Shown: positions 48,259 through 57,712 of the stretch, one piece after another | Layout: the number at the start of each line of letters is the position of its first letter | How positions within the stretch are numbered: position 1 is the stretch's first letter | Source of the DNA: Beggiatoa alba B18LD | GTDB lineage: Bacteria; Pseudomonadota; Gammaproteobacteria; Beggiatoales; Beggiatoaceae | Length of the DNA stretch: 64,000 nt | Assembly (NCBI RefSeq): GCF_000245015.1 | Contig: NZ_JH600070.1 | Location: 3,145,252 to 3,209,251, forward strand | Reading direction: 5' to 3' | The notes under the pieces: generated by a model | Seen by the model: the letters and a program-made list of their open reading frames with translations, nothing else | Told to the model about the DNA's origin: nothing | Databases searched by the model: none | Position numbers and translations under genes: made by a program

Positions 48259-48371
48259 AATGCCCCTATATTATCAAATATAGTAACCGTACCATAAAGT
48301 GATTTAAATCTAGGACTGCCAGTCCTTCATGTCGTTTTATAATACGTTTGCTATAGATAAATAGGGGCATT
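48259..48371. repeat. Segment bounded by 11-bp inverted repeats
   Basis: AATGCCCCTAT (48259-48269) and ATAGGGGCATT (48361-48371) are perfect inverted repeats. Between them lie CTATATT-ATCA-AATATAG and AGGACTGCCAGTCCTTC, the latter shared with the btuB terminator. The segment fills the gap between the convergent vWA and TerB genes. The same word also occurs at 40261 and, inverted, at 61765. Confidence 0.55.
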
Positions 48372-48377
48372 TTTATA

Positions 48378-48881
48378 TTACAGGCTTAATTTGACTTGAT
48401 AAGCAGGGTCATTTTTTGGATGGGATTGGTTAGTAAAGACAGAGCGGTCATTTTTTAAGGCAATCACTTCAAAGAACGGGGTAAAACGTGCTTCGCTGAT
48501 GCCGAAAGCTTGTAAAATCTTCCCAAATAAAGCTTGTTCTTGTGGTTCTGCTTGTCCGTCAGATAATGAGGAGTCAATCAGATTCGTTAAAATACACATT
48601 TTTTGGGCATCACTTAATAACGGTGTTGCTTCGGCTAAGAAATCATCAATAGAGTGACTTCTCATGTAACGTTGCGCACTTTCTAAGAGTTGACGACTAT
48701 TTGCGCCAACACCAATAGAACCGCCACTATTTTCCCCGCCTAATACTGCCAGCAATTGCCCAACTTCTTCGTTATCGATTTCTCCATCTGCGCTAATCAT
48801 GTATAACAACGCGGTTGCAAATGCTAAATGCGGTGTCATGGCTGCGCCTGAATCCCCTTTGAACATATCGAATAAACCCAT
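48378..48881 (-). CDS. TerB-like protein
   Basis: 167 residues. Helical TerB-type domain with paired acidic motifs: ISADGEIDNEEVGQLL (about 30-45) and LSDGQAEPQEQALFGKIL (about 115-132). A Gly-rich insert (GGENSGGSIGVGAN) interrupts the first half. TerB proteins bind metal and take part in tellurite or envelope stress complexes. Convergent with the vWA gene. Start ATG follows an AAAAGGAG-like sequence. Confidence 0.72.
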   Translation of the reverse strand: MGLFDMFKGDSGAAMTPHLAFATALLYMISADGEIDNEEVGQLLAVLGGENSGGSIGVGANSRQLLESAQRYMRSHSIDDFLAEATPLLSDAQKMCILTNLIDSSLSDGQAEPQEQALFGKILQAFGISEARFTPFFEVIALKNDRSVFTNQSHPKNDPAYQVKLSL

Positions 48882-49176
48882 CTTGCTGACTCCTTTTATA
48901 ATTTCAGTGAGTAATTAAATGTTACACGATTGTGTGATGACATAATATGGCTAGTTTTATCGATCTCAATATGTAAGAAATTACAAAAAATTTATATTTA
49001 ATAATAATTATTATTAAATCAGCTAATTAGCTTGATTTTTTGGCGGTATAAGGCTTTGTTTGTTCTGATTCTTATAAAAACACGGTATAACCTAACAACA
49101 AGCTGTGTATTGGAATATATCAAGTAAAATTATTGGTAGTGCTAAACAAGAAAGGTTTTAGACAGCTAAAACCTTC
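48882..49176. other. AT-rich intergenic DNA with a 24-bp palindrome
   Basis: The 550-base gap between the TerB gene and the next gene contains a perfect AT-only palindrome at 48996-49019 (ATTTAATAATAA and its complement), then repeat copy 6. The palindrome could be an operator or cruciform, but in DNA this AT-rich it may be chance. No gene was found. Confidence 0.4.
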
Positions 49177-49278
49177 TTGTCAGAATCAGGATTTTCAGGA
49201 TTAACAGGATTTAGAACGCTAAAATAAAAAAACAACGCAAATAAATCTTTTAAATCCTGAAAATCCTGATTCTGACAA
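49177..49278. repeat. Dispersed repeat copy 6, isolated core as a perfect 26-bp hairpin
   Basis: 49177-49202 (beginning TTGTCAGAATCAGGATTTTC) and 49253-49278 are perfect reverse complements over 26 bases, with a 50-base spacer. These are the AATCCTG core modules of the dispersed family without the outer terminal repeats or the CCTGCTAGG hairpin. It lies about 150 bases upstream of the 49432 gene. Confidence 0.85.
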
Positions 49279-49431
49279 ACGTCAATCATTTTTATAAGGC
49301 AAGGTGATAAAGGTTGTTCATTAAGGATGAATCCTTATAACGCTAGCAATAGGATGATTGATTCTTATCATGCTGTTTGTAGAGTAAATGAGTGTACGTT
49401 ATAAACAGTGTTTTTCCAAAAGGATAGAACC

Positions 49432-49974
49432 ATGGGTAAACATACTGATCATGAAAACATCTCATCAGCGAGAGGTGTTTCATTAGATAAACGGGTTTCT
49501 GCCATTGAGTTAGAGCAATTACGTCAGCAAAAAGATGTAACAGAAATTACCTTAGCATTTCATGAAGCGGGGAATTTATTGGGCACTGATTTGGTGTTAG
49601 ACACAGTGATTGAGGATGTCGGCAAAACATCATTTACGGATATTTTAGATGAGGAAACAGCCTTAGCATTGGCAAATATGCCACCGTTAGAAACAACACG
49701 GAATACAGTGCCAAATATTAATGTTGCTGAAGCCCTCGCCGAAGAAATGCCTACAACAAAATCGCAATCTACTGTGGTAACTGGAGAATATGTGATTCGC
49801 TTTCAATTTGGTGTGGGCGCACCTATCAGTGAGTGGAATGAGGAAACATTAGGATGGCGCGAAGCAGGGCAAGGAACTCGTTTTCAAGATATGGAATATC
49901 CGCGTTTACGAATTGTTCAGCTTAAAAATAAGTGGCCTGATTATCCTATCGAATTATATAAATTACCTGATTAG
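49432..49974 (+). CDS. Hypothetical protein, no family recognised
   Basis: 180 residues from ATG 49432, preceded by AAAGGAT; a GTG at 49408 would add eight residues but would bury that site. Acidic, soluble, no signal peptide. The N-terminal 40 residues are charged and probably helical. A compact C-terminal region (about 115-180) includes YVIRFQFGVGAPISEWNEET and YPRLRIVQLKNKW. It stands alone between repeat copy 6 and the convergent cca gene. Confidence 0.7.
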   Translation: MGKHTDHENISSARGVSLDKRVSAIELEQLRQQKDVTEITLAFHEAGNLLGTDLVLDTVIEDVGKTSFTDILDEETALALANMPPLETTRNTVPNINVAEALAEEMPTTKSQSTVVTGEYVIRFQFGVGAPISEWNEETLGWREAGQGTRFQDMEYPRLRIVQLKNKWPDYPIELYKLPD

Positions 49975-50069
49975 CTTGCTGATAATTATCAGTATTTATT
50001 AAGATTAAAATGTTGTCACGCGCTTGTTTTTGTCCCGCTTCTTGTAGAGACAGTAAGTGGTGGCATTAT

Positions 50070-51317
50070 TCAGGTTTTTTCTTGTGTTAAATCATGTAGA
50101 ACTGTTTGTTGTTTTTTCCATGTTTTGATGGCGAAGAGTTGGCGTAGTCTTAACTCTTCACTGATTGCCGCGCCTTTAAACCCTTCAGCAATAATATCTT
50201 TCACTGTAATATGTTTTGCAGTTTCAAATGCTTGATAAAAAAAATCAGCTTGTGGATAGACTTTTTCTTCGTGACCAGTACGTCCTTTAAAATCAGCTTG
50301 ACAGGCTAATAAAAATTGTTCAAACCGTTGAGGACGGCGGAAAGCATCTAATGCAAGTAAGGTTTCTAATAAAGTTTTTGCTTTTAAATTATAAACTTGA
50401 TGACAGTGTGTGTGATAACGCGCAACCAGAATGGCTAATTCTCGATAGTGTGTTGGAACATGAAATTGTGTACATAATGCCTCGATGAGTGAAACGCCTT
50501 TTTCCTCATGACCATAGTGATGTGGCAAAATATCGGGGTTGGTTAAACCCTTGCCAACATCGTGGAGCAATACGGCAAAGATGACACTTGGGTCGGTTGT
50601 GAGTTGGCGTGCAGCTTGTAAACACAATAGTGTGTGTATGCCTGTATCAATCTCAGGATGATATTTTTCAGGTTGTGGTACGCCAAATAAGCAATGAATG
50701 GCAGGAAAAATTCGCGCTAAAGCCCCGCATTGGTAAAGCACTTCAAAAAAGCGTTGTGGTTTTGCTTCGCCTAAAGCCCGTTGGGTTTCTTGCCAAACAC
50801 GTTCAGGCACTAAAGCATCTACTTCGCCATTTTCAACCATTGTTTGCATTAAAAATTGTGTTTCTTCCGCAACGTGAAAATCAAAGCGTGCAGCAAAACG
50901 CGCAACCCGCAAAATACGGACAGGGTCTTCAATAAATGCAGGAGAAATATGGCGTAAAACGCCTTGTGCTAAGTCCGCACGTCCGTTAAAAGGGTCGTAA
51001 ATTTGTCCCTCACTGTCTTCTGCAATTGCATTAATCGTTAAATCTCGGCGTTGTAAATCTTCTTCTAACGTTACGTTTGCATCGGCATAAACGGTAAAGC
51101 CTGTATAACCTTTGCCTATTTTTCGTTCAGTACGCGCCAGTGCATATTCTTCCTTAGTTTCTGGGTGCAAAAAAACGGGAAAATCTTTGCCGACTTGTTG
51201 ATAACCCATTGCTAATAGTTGTGTGGGTGTTGCACCAACAACAACCCAATCTTTATCTTGGACAGGGCGGTTGAGCAGTTTATCGCGTACTGCACCACCT
51301 ACTTGGTAAATCTTCAC
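50070..51317 (-). CDS. cca: Multifunctional CCA-adding tRNA nucleotidyltransferase
   Basis: 415 residues from GTG 51317. Adds or repairs the 3' CCA of tRNAs. Nucleotidyltransferase head GGAVRDKLL and DKDWVVVG with [10 protein letters not shown], then [14 protein letters not shown]-terminal HD phosphohydrolase domain ([17 protein letters not shown]) gives the 2',3'-cyclic phosphodiesterase activity of the gammaproteobacterial long form. An AAGG about 10 bases before the GTG supports the start. Confidence 0.96.
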   Translation of the reverse strand: MKIYQVGGAVRDKLLNRPVQDKDWVVVGATPTQLLAMGYQQVGKDFPVFLHPETKEEYALARTERKIGKGYTGFTVYADANVTLEEDLQRRDLTINAIAEDSEGQIYDPFNGRADLAQGVLRHISPAFIEDPVRILRVARFAARFDFHVAEETQFLMQTMVENGEVDALVPERVWQETQRALGEAKPQRFFEVLYQCGALARIFPAIHCLFGVPQPEKYHPEIDTGIHTLLCLQAARQLTTDPSVIFAVLLHDVGKGLTNPDILPHHYGHEEKGVSLIEALCTQFHVPTHYRELAILVARYHTHCHQVYNLKAKTLLETLLALDAFRRPQRFEQFLLACQADFKGRTGHEEKVYPQADFFYQAFETAKHITVKDIIAEGFKGAAISEELRLRQLFAIKTWKKQQTVLHDLTQEKT

Positions 51318-51429
51318 TTTTATATAACCTTAAGAAAACATGAGCTAAATTAATTTCTGTTTTTTAACATAACACAGTCTAATGATGATGAAGGAAAGAC
51401 TGCAACGGTTGCAATGCTTTTTGCGGACT

Positions 51430-52968
51430 TCATTTTTTCCATATATCAAACTTTTTAACCAACGCATTTGCTTTATCAAACACCAGTTGCCCCGCTTTTT
51501 TAGCTTGAGTCACTAATAATTGACGGGTTTCAAGTTTTTGATAAGTTTCCATACAGCGAATATAGTGATGATTTTGTGCTGTTGGGAGATGATTCAATAA
51601 TTGTTGTAGTAAACCCTCCTCAATATTATAACGTCGGTCTGGCGCACTATTGACGGCAATAATGTCGAGGAAACTATCTTGTAATTCGTGATGAATCACG
51701 TCTAAAACTGCACAAATCGCTTGGGCTTTTTTTGAACTTTGTGGATTAACAAGGTTATAAGGTGGATTCCATTCTTGAACGGGACTCAGTTTGTCTATAT
51801 GAGTGACCACTAAAATAATGGGCGGTAGTGGGTGATATTGTGATTCAACAACTTGATAATGTTTGTAGATTTCGGTTAATGCGGCTTTATCAGCATCACG
51901 TGCGGCATTATTGGCGGCGCAAGTTAATAGAATAAAATCTGCATTTAATAATTCCGTTTTTAAACGCTTCATCAGTTGTTTGGCTTCTTCCGCTGTTTCG
52001 TAGCCTTGTGTTTCTATCAGCAGGCTTTTAAGTCCGTCTAACTCAAATGGATAGCTAGTAACTGTTTGAATATTTGGTAAAACAGTTGTTTCAGGTTGAT
52101 TTAACAGTGCGTCGATTAAGCTGGATTTACCGACTCCCACTTGTCCAATGATTAAAATGCGTAGCGGTTCAGCGGCAAAAATAGGTTTTTGTATTTCTTC
52201 AACTTGTTTAATCGCTTGCGGGTCTTGCAATAGTAATGTGCCACTATACAAGCGAATACTGTAATGTCCAACTTGTTCAATATAACTTTTGAGTACCCAT
52301 GCTTTTACATTGCTGGAGACAGACCCCATCATTTTTTCTACTGCAAAACTGCGGGCTTCTCGTAGTAATGCGTTGACAGGATTTACAGGCACAGAGGCGA
52401 TACGGTAAAGGTTGTAATATTTACTCGCAGCGTTCATCCATTGGTAGCCTTGAAATAAGTTAGAAATACTCACAGTGTGACTCAGCGGAATATTTTGCGA
52501 TAAGGTTTTTTGTAAGTCTGCGCTGACTAATTCAGCAATACGGAGTAAGTGCGGGAGAGATATATCTAAAATAGGATGTGTTGCATTGGGTTTGTAATGA
52601 TTCGCAACTTTTTGTAAAACCGTTTCTGTTAGGACTATGAGTTTATTAAAATCTTCTAGGGGATATTCGTCAGGATTTACCGCGTTTGCCATTTCTGTGA
52701 TTTCTTGCCATAACACGGTTGTTTCTGGTGTTGTGGGAATATCTGTCGGCATTGAATTTGTTTTGGTATTAGCAATATATTTTTTGTGATAGTCATAACG
52801 TAAATAGAGAATCCATGCCCATGCTAATCCTGCCCAGACAAAACTGATAAATAGCCATTGTCTAAATAGTTCATGTTCCCATAACCATAAAAAACCTAAA
52901 ACTAACACGATGACTAGGGGCAATACTAATAAACTCAGGGCAATCATCAAACGGGTAAAAAAACTCAT
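51430..52968 (-). CDS. Membrane-anchored P-loop GTPase
   Basis: 512 residues. Two N-terminal membrane helices (about 7-29 and 37-57), a long helical middle, then a TRAFAC-type GTPase domain: G1 GQVGVGKSSL near 272-281, G3 replaced by ETQGYE where DxxG is usual, G4 as THID rather than NKxD. The C-terminal part is basic and helical. The nearest families are YcjX/EngA-like membrane GTPases of unknown role. Ends 22 bases after the exoprotein gene upstream, so probably co-transcribed with it. Confidence 0.78.
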   Translation of the reverse strand: MSFFTRLMIALSLLVLPLVIVLVLGFLWLWEHELFRQWLFISFVWAGLAWAWILYLRYDYHKKYIANTKTNSMPTDIPTTPETTVLWQEITEMANAVNPDEYPLEDFNKLIVLTETVLQKVANHYKPNATHPILDISLPHLLRIAELVSADLQKTLSQNIPLSHTVSISNLFQGYQWMNAASKYYNLYRIASVPVNPVNALLREARSFAVEKMMGSVSSNVKAWVLKSYIEQVGHYSIRLYSGTLLLQDPQAIKQVEEIQKPIFAAEPLRILIIGQVGVGKSSLIDALLNQPETTVLPNIQTVTSYPFELDGLKSLLIETQGYETAEEAKQLMKRLKTELLNADFILLTCAANNAARDADKAALTEIYKHYQVVESQYHPLPPIILVVTHIDKLSPVQEWNPPYNLVNPQSSKKAQAICAVLDVIHHELQDSFLDIIAVNSAPDRRYNIEEGLLQQLLNHLPTAQNHHYIRCMETYQKLETRQLLVTQAKKAGQLVFDKANALVKKFDIWKK

Positions 52969-52990
52969 GATTTAGCTTTCTTCCTCTTAA

Positions 52991-54997
52991 TCAGTATGGT
53001 GATTGTAGAAAAAGTGGGAAATAACTTTGTAAATCTTCAGGAGCATTGGGTAAACCACCGCGTCCGATTAATACAAAACTACTCACTTGGTCATCTGAGC
53101 GTGCAGCACAACGTTGTTGAATCAAGTTGACTGCGTCTAAAAAATTAACGGGTAAGGCAGTCATATTAACAGTCGGAATATCAATTTGAATCCGTCCGTC
53201 CGCGCCTGTTTCTGAGCTGGCAGTGATTTCACTACCTAACGCGCTCAAAGGTAAATCGGTAATGATTAAAATTGACCCGCCATTACCTTCTTTTGCATTC
53301 GCAATGATTTTACTATCAGTTAAACGAAACAAATGCGGGTTGGAAATGGCAATATTACCGCCGTTGCCTGTGCCACCACTGACAGTGGTACTCACCTCGC
53401 CCGTGTTAATATCTAAGCTTTTTCGAACATTAAGAATAATATTCCCGCCATTTGCTTGCGTTGCTTTACTGGAAATAAAGGCATTTTGTAGGCTCAATTC
53501 GGCGGTATTAATAGTAATTGCGCCTGCATTCCCTGTTCCACGGCTATCTGCTGAGATTGAAGTATTGCTATCTAACTGTAAGCGGTCAGTGATATTAAGA
53601 GTGATATTCCCCCCTTGCCCTGAACCTAACGTGCTGTTATCAATGCGAGTATTATTGCCATTTAAAGTTAAATTACGTGCATTGACAATAATTCGACCTG
53701 CATTACCTGCCACGCCTTCTGTTTGTTCTGAACGGGCTTGAACGCTACTGGTCGGCAGTAATAGACCGCCAACAGTGGTTAAATTAAAATTTTTAGCAAT
53801 GTTTAGGGTAATATCCCCGCCTTGTCCTGCCCCGTAAGTTGTTGTACTAATAGTACTATTAGTCATGTCTAAGCAATCTGCCCATAAGCTAATATCTCCT
53901 GCATTCCCTGCCTGCGCTTCGGTGCTTCGTGCGGTTGTGAAAATATTGCTATTTGACAAGGTTGCTTGTTGTCGAACTTGAATAGAGACATCGCCCCCAT
54001 TCGCTGAACCTAAGGTACGACTATCGATATTAGCGTTATTCATGGTCAATGTATTAGTCTCAATCGAAACAATACCGCCATCATGTTCCATGACATTAGC
54101 GATAATATCGCTATTGGTTAATTCAAATTGTTCTGCACGAATATAAATACTGCCACCGCCTTCTATTCCAACATCGATAACGGAGTTATTGGTTAAACGA
54201 ATTGTACCTGCTTGTATCAATTCATCAGCGGTGGGAATGAGCTGATTATTAAAAGCAATCGCTTGTAGTTTTACCGTCCCTGATGGTGCAGAAATTTGCG
54301 CGCCATTGAGATTAATTGCATTAGCTGATAATGACAAAGTATGTTCAATATCGGTATCTAATAGACTATTTTGTAAATCAATTGCGGCAGGCTGTGGGCT
54401 AAAAAAACCAAATTCGCTGGGGGCAGCACTGGCAAGAATGCTGGGCTGGTCTAATGTGCTGTAAAAAACGCCTTTATCGCCTAAATACAATTCGCTGGCT
54501 GTTGTAATCACAACATCGCCTGTTGTGTTTAAAACGGCGTTAGGACCAAAAATAAAACCGCTACTGTTGATTAAATATAAGTTTGCATCAGGAATGCTGT
54601 TGTAAATCGTGCCATCAATAGAAGAACGTTCTCCCCCAGTGATGCGAGCAATCACATTATTGGTATTGTTACTGCCTGTAAAACGGACACTTTCTTCTTT
54701 ATTTAAATTAAAGACTGAAAAACTATGAAATAAATTGCTTCCAACTTGTTTACCCATATCGGCAGATACTTCCATTTCTGTACCTGTTAACGTGTCAGTA
54801 CGTCCTAAAGACCCATCTAAGATAATTTCGGCATTGCTAGGTGTAGTGAATAACAATAGAAGTAAAAAAGTTGCAGGAAAATAATGCATTATAAGTGCAA
54901 CGATGCGGCTTTTATTGGATAAAGTCATGGGGTGTATTGCTATCGTAGGGGCAGCAAATACGATAACTTTTTTGAATCGTTGAAAAATAAATGACAT
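52991..54997 (-). CDS. Two-partner-secretion exoprotein (filamentous haemagglutinin N-domain)
   Basis: 668 residues. After a long N-terminal signal region (the segment FPATFLLLLLFTTPSNA is the core), a haemagglutination-activity TPS domain begins (EIILDGSLGRTD, GSNLFHSFSVFNLN, INSSGFIFGPNAVLNTTGDV). Beta-helix repeats rich in Asn, Gly and Ile follow (GGNITLN, GNAGAI and similar), then a C-terminal CAARSD segment. It would be exported by a TpsB barrel, which is not in the window. Start uncertain: ATGs at 54928 and 54889 give shorter signals and none has a good ribosome binding site. Confidence 0.85.
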   Translation of the reverse strand: MSFIFQRFKKVIVFAAPTIAIHPMTLSNKSRIVALIMHYFPATFLLLLLFTTPSNAEIILDGSLGRTDTLTGTEMEVSADMGKQVGSNLFHSFSVFNLNKEESVRFTGSNNTNNVIARITGGERSSIDGTIYNSIPDANLYLINSSGFIFGPNAVLNTTGDVVITTASELYLGDKGVFYSTLDQPSILASAAPSEFGFFSPQPAAIDLQNSLLDTDIEHTLSLSANAINLNGAQISAPSGTVKLQAIAFNNQLIPTADELIQAGTIRLTNNSVIDVGIEGGGSIYIRAEQFELTNSDIIANVMEHDGGIVSIETNTLTMNNANIDSRTLGSANGGDVSIQVRQQATLSNSNIFTTARSTEAQAGNAGDISLWADCLDMTNSTISTTTYGAGQGGDITLNIAKNFNLTTVGGLLLPTSSVQARSEQTEGVAGNAGRIIVNARNLTLNGNNTRIDNSTLGSGQGGNITLNITDRLQLDSNTSISADSRGTGNAGAITINTAELSLQNAFISSKATQANGGNIILNVRKSLDINTGEVSTTVSGGTGNGGNIAISNPHLFRLTDSKIIANAKEGNGGSILIITDLPLSALGSEITASSETGADGRIQIDIPTVNMTALPVNFLDAVNLIQQRCAARSDDQVSSFVLIGRGGLPNAPEDLQSYFPLFLQSPY

Positions 54998-55199
54998 GCA
55001 TGTTAGTGAGTGTTTACAGTTATCGTCAAATTGACGCGGGGGATATGCTGCAAAAATGATTCCCTATCGTTTATATTCATCTATACCGTTGAATTATAAA
55101 CAGGGTTAAAGCCTATTTTGCAAAGGCAATAAGATAGTATTTCAATAGGAAAACTGGTCATTACTCAAGAATGACCAGTATTTGAGTTATAGATAACGA

Positions 55200-56174
55200 T
55201 TAAGCAACTTGGCTTTGTGTTTGTCCTATGCTGGGAGTCACACCAAAATAAGTGGTAGAGATTTGGTCATGCACACCAGCTAAACCAATTTGCAACTCAT
55301 CAATAAATTCATGCAAGCCTGAGTGTGCAAGGGTATAGACATCAGCAGATTGGACTTGGCGTTGTAAACGGGCAAGAGTACGTAAGGGCATGTCGTTTTT
55401 GGGTAAATTCGTCAGATAACTTTCTACCATGCGTAGGCAGTAGCGCACAGCACGGGGGAATTGTTCATCTTGTAACAGGAATTTCAGCACGTCTGAACCT
55501 TTTACGCCTAAACGAATGTGTTGGCGATACATTTGATAAGCTGTCAGTGATTTTAATACGCTAACCCATTGAATATTTTGAAAGGGAGTGAGGCTTAAAT
55601 TTGCGTCGTCGCCTTGTTTGGGGAGTAAATTTGCCGCCCGCACGTCTAAAATACGGGTAGTCATATCTGCCCGCTCTAAATATAAGCCTGTGCGTAAAAA
55701 GCTATAGGCTGCGCCTCGGCTCATAGTGCCTGTGGTTAATCCTGTCAGGAGTTGACAGCCTGTAATCACTTCTTTCAGTACTTCAAAGCGGTTATTTTTG
55801 GTAAGCCCTTTTTCTACCCGTGTTTTTACCAATAAGTAGAGGTTGTTCAAATGTTCCCATAAGTCATTTGGGACTATATCGCGTGTGGTGCGCATGTTTT
55901 CACGGGCAAAGCTTAAACTACTTAAAATCGAGCTGGGGTTATTGATGTCGCTGATTAAGAACTTGCTAACATTGCGTTCATTGGCTTCTTTGTATTGTTC
56001 ATAAAACAGGCTTTCGCTGCCTGTGATGGTTAAAAGCGGTTGCCAGCCTGTGGTTAGGCTTTTGGGTAAATCGAGCAATAAATTGCTGGTGACAATCACT
56101 AAGCGTGCTGTATCTTCAACTCGTTCAATGTAACGCCCTGACCAGTAAACCGTATTTGCAACTCTGGATAACAT
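55200..56174 (-). CDS. Alpha-E domain protein
   Basis: 324 residues, all-helical alpha-E family: MLSRVANTVYWSGRYIERVE start, GAAYSFLRTGLYLERADMTTRILD with conserved Arg/Glu pairs. Known to occur with circularly permuted ATP-grasp and transglutaminase proteins in a predicted peptide-synthesis or modification system. Its ATG directly follows the ATP-grasp stop codon, so translation is coupled. Activity unproven. Confidence 0.92.
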   Translation of the reverse strand: MLSRVANTVYWSGRYIERVEDTARLVIVTSNLLLDLPKSLTTGWQPLLTITGSESLFYEQYKEANERNVSKFLISDINNPSSILSSLSFARENMRTTRDIVPNDLWEHLNNLYLLVKTRVEKGLTKNNRFEVLKEVITGCQLLTGLTTGTMSRGAAYSFLRTGLYLERADMTTRILDVRAANLLPKQGDDANLSLTPFQNIQWVSVLKSLTAYQMYRQHIRLGVKGSDVLKFLLQDEQFPRAVRYCLRMVESYLTNLPKNDMPLRTLARLQRQVQSADVYTLAHSGLHEFIDELQIGLAGVHDQISTTYFGVTPSIGQTQSQVA

Positions 56175-57629
56175 TTATTTACCCTCCATATCAACAATCC
56201 AAGTATCTTTACTCCCGCCCCCTTGTGAAGAGTTCACAACCAACGACCCTTTGCGTAAAGCAACCCGTGTGAGTCCGCCTGTGGTGACATAGGTCGTATT
56301 GCTGGAGAGTATAAACGGGCGCAGGTCAACGTGGCGCGGTTCAATTTGGTTATCACCGCATAATGTCGGCGTGGTGGATAAACTCAGCGCGGGTTGTGCG
56401 ATGTAATTGCGGGGGTCTTTTTTCACATATTCGGCAAATTGTTTGCGTTCTTTTGCGGTGGAGTGAGGGCCAACCAACATGCCATAGCCACCTGATTCAT
56501 TAGCAGGTTTAACAACGAGCTTTTCTAAGTTGGCAAGAACGTAGTTGAGTTGTTTGCTTTCCATACAGCGGTAGGTTTCAACATTGGGAATAATTGGGTC
56601 TTCATCTAAGTAGTATTTGATGATGTCAGGAACGTAAGAGTAAACCACTTTGTCATCAGCTACGCCTGCACCTGGTGCGTTTGCTAAGGCAACATTGCCT
56701 TTTTTCCATGCACGCAGGAGTCCTTTAACGCCTAAAATCGAGTCGGGGTTAAAGGCTTCTGGGTCTAAGAATACGTCATCAATGCGACGGTAAATAACGT
56801 CAACCCGTTTTAAGCCTTCGATATTGCGCATATAAACACAGTCATCATCACCGACGACTAAGTCAGTGCCTTCTACTAATTCCGCGCCCATATTTTGTGC
56901 TAAATAGGCGTGTTCAAAATAGGCAGAGTTATAAATACCAGGGGTTAAAACGACGACTTGTGGGTAATCTAACGGGCGCGGAGAAATCGACGCGAGCATG
57001 TCGTACAATTTTGAAGGGTAATCGTCAACAGGAAGAATAGTCTGATTTTCAAATAATTCTGGCAATATCCGTTTCATCACAGAGCGATTTTCGAGCATGT
57101 AGGAAACGCCTGAAGGAACGCGCAAATTATCTTCTAAAACGTACATTGTGCCGTCTTTGTCGCGGACTAAATCGCTACCACAAATATGCGCCCAAATGTT
57201 AAGCGGTGGGGTAACACCAACACATTGTTCACGAAAATTTTTAGAATTTTTTAATAATTCAGCAGGAAAGCGTTTATCTTTGATGATTTTTTGCTTGTGA
57301 TATAAATCATCAATAAACATATTTAAGGCAGTAACCCGTTGTTTTAATCCTGCTTCGGTTTTATCCCATTCTTGTTTAGGAATAATGCGCGGAATCAGGT
57401 CAAATGGCCATGCACGGTCTATGGTTGTACCTTCAAAATAAACGGTAAAGGTAATGCCCATGACGATAATAGCTAATTCGCCCGCATTTTTACGCTCTTT
57501 AATATCGTCTTCCGTTAGGCTACTTAAATATTTACAGAGCTCAGCGGCGGCGTGGCGCGGTATTCCCTTATGATCAATTAACTCATCATAAAAATGTTGA
57601 GTTTGATAAGTACTCCAGTTAATCGACAT
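56175..57629 (-). CDS. Circularly permuted type 2 ATP-grasp protein
   Basis: 484 residues. Contains the family blocks DLVRDKDGTMYVLEDNLRVPSGVSYM (in part), YRRIDDVFLDPEAF, LANAPGAGVADDK and VVKPANESGGYGMLVGP. ATP-grasp enzymes form amide bonds through acyl-phosphates; this branch is thought to ligate peptides or glutamate-like units. Middle gene of the transglutaminase - ATP-grasp - alpha-E operon. No Anbu-type peptidase, an occasional partner of such clusters, was seen nearby. Confidence 0.93.
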   Translation of the reverse strand: MSINWSTYQTQHFYDELIDHKGIPRHAAAELCKYLSSLTEDDIKERKNAGELAIIVMGITFTVYFEGTTIDRAWPFDLIPRIIPKQEWDKTEAGLKQRVTALNMFIDDLYHKQKIIKDKRFPAELLKNSKNFREQCVGVTPPLNIWAHICGSDLVRDKDGTMYVLEDNLRVPSGVSYMLENRSVMKRILPELFENQTILPVDDYPSKLYDMLASISPRPLDYPQVVVLTPGIYNSAYFEHAYLAQNMGAELVEGTDLVVGDDDCVYMRNIEGLKRVDVIYRRIDDVFLDPEAFNPDSILGVKGLLRAWKKGNVALANAPGAGVADDKVVYSYVPDIIKYYLDEDPIIPNVETYRCMESKQLNYVLANLEKLVVKPANESGGYGMLVGPHSTAKERKQFAEYVKKDPRNYIAQPALSLSTTPTLCGDNQIEPRHVDLRPFILSSNTTYVTTGGLTRVALRKGSLVVNSSQGGGSKDTWIVDMEGK

Positions 57630-57651
57630 TGTATTTATCTCCTGTCATGTT

Positions 57652-57712
57652 GCGTAGTTTTACCTACCTCAACCTTGCCCTGTGATTGATTGTGTTTACT
57701 TTAAAACTACGC
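57652..57712 (-). promoter_or_regulatory. Inverted repeat overlapping the transglutaminase stop codon
   Basis: GCGTAGTTTTA (57652-57662) and TAAAACTACGC (57702-57712) are perfect 11-bp complements. In transcript sense the first arm contains the TAG stop (57709-57707) of the transglutaminase gene. The hairpin fills the 77-base gap before the ATP-grasp gene and could tune the ratio of the two products. No U-run. Confidence 0.45.

Noticed and set aside
48996-49019. Perfect AT-only palindrome as an operator
   Set aside because: Only A and T in a very AT-rich gap, no matched regulator or promoter, so it is noted but not called as a site.
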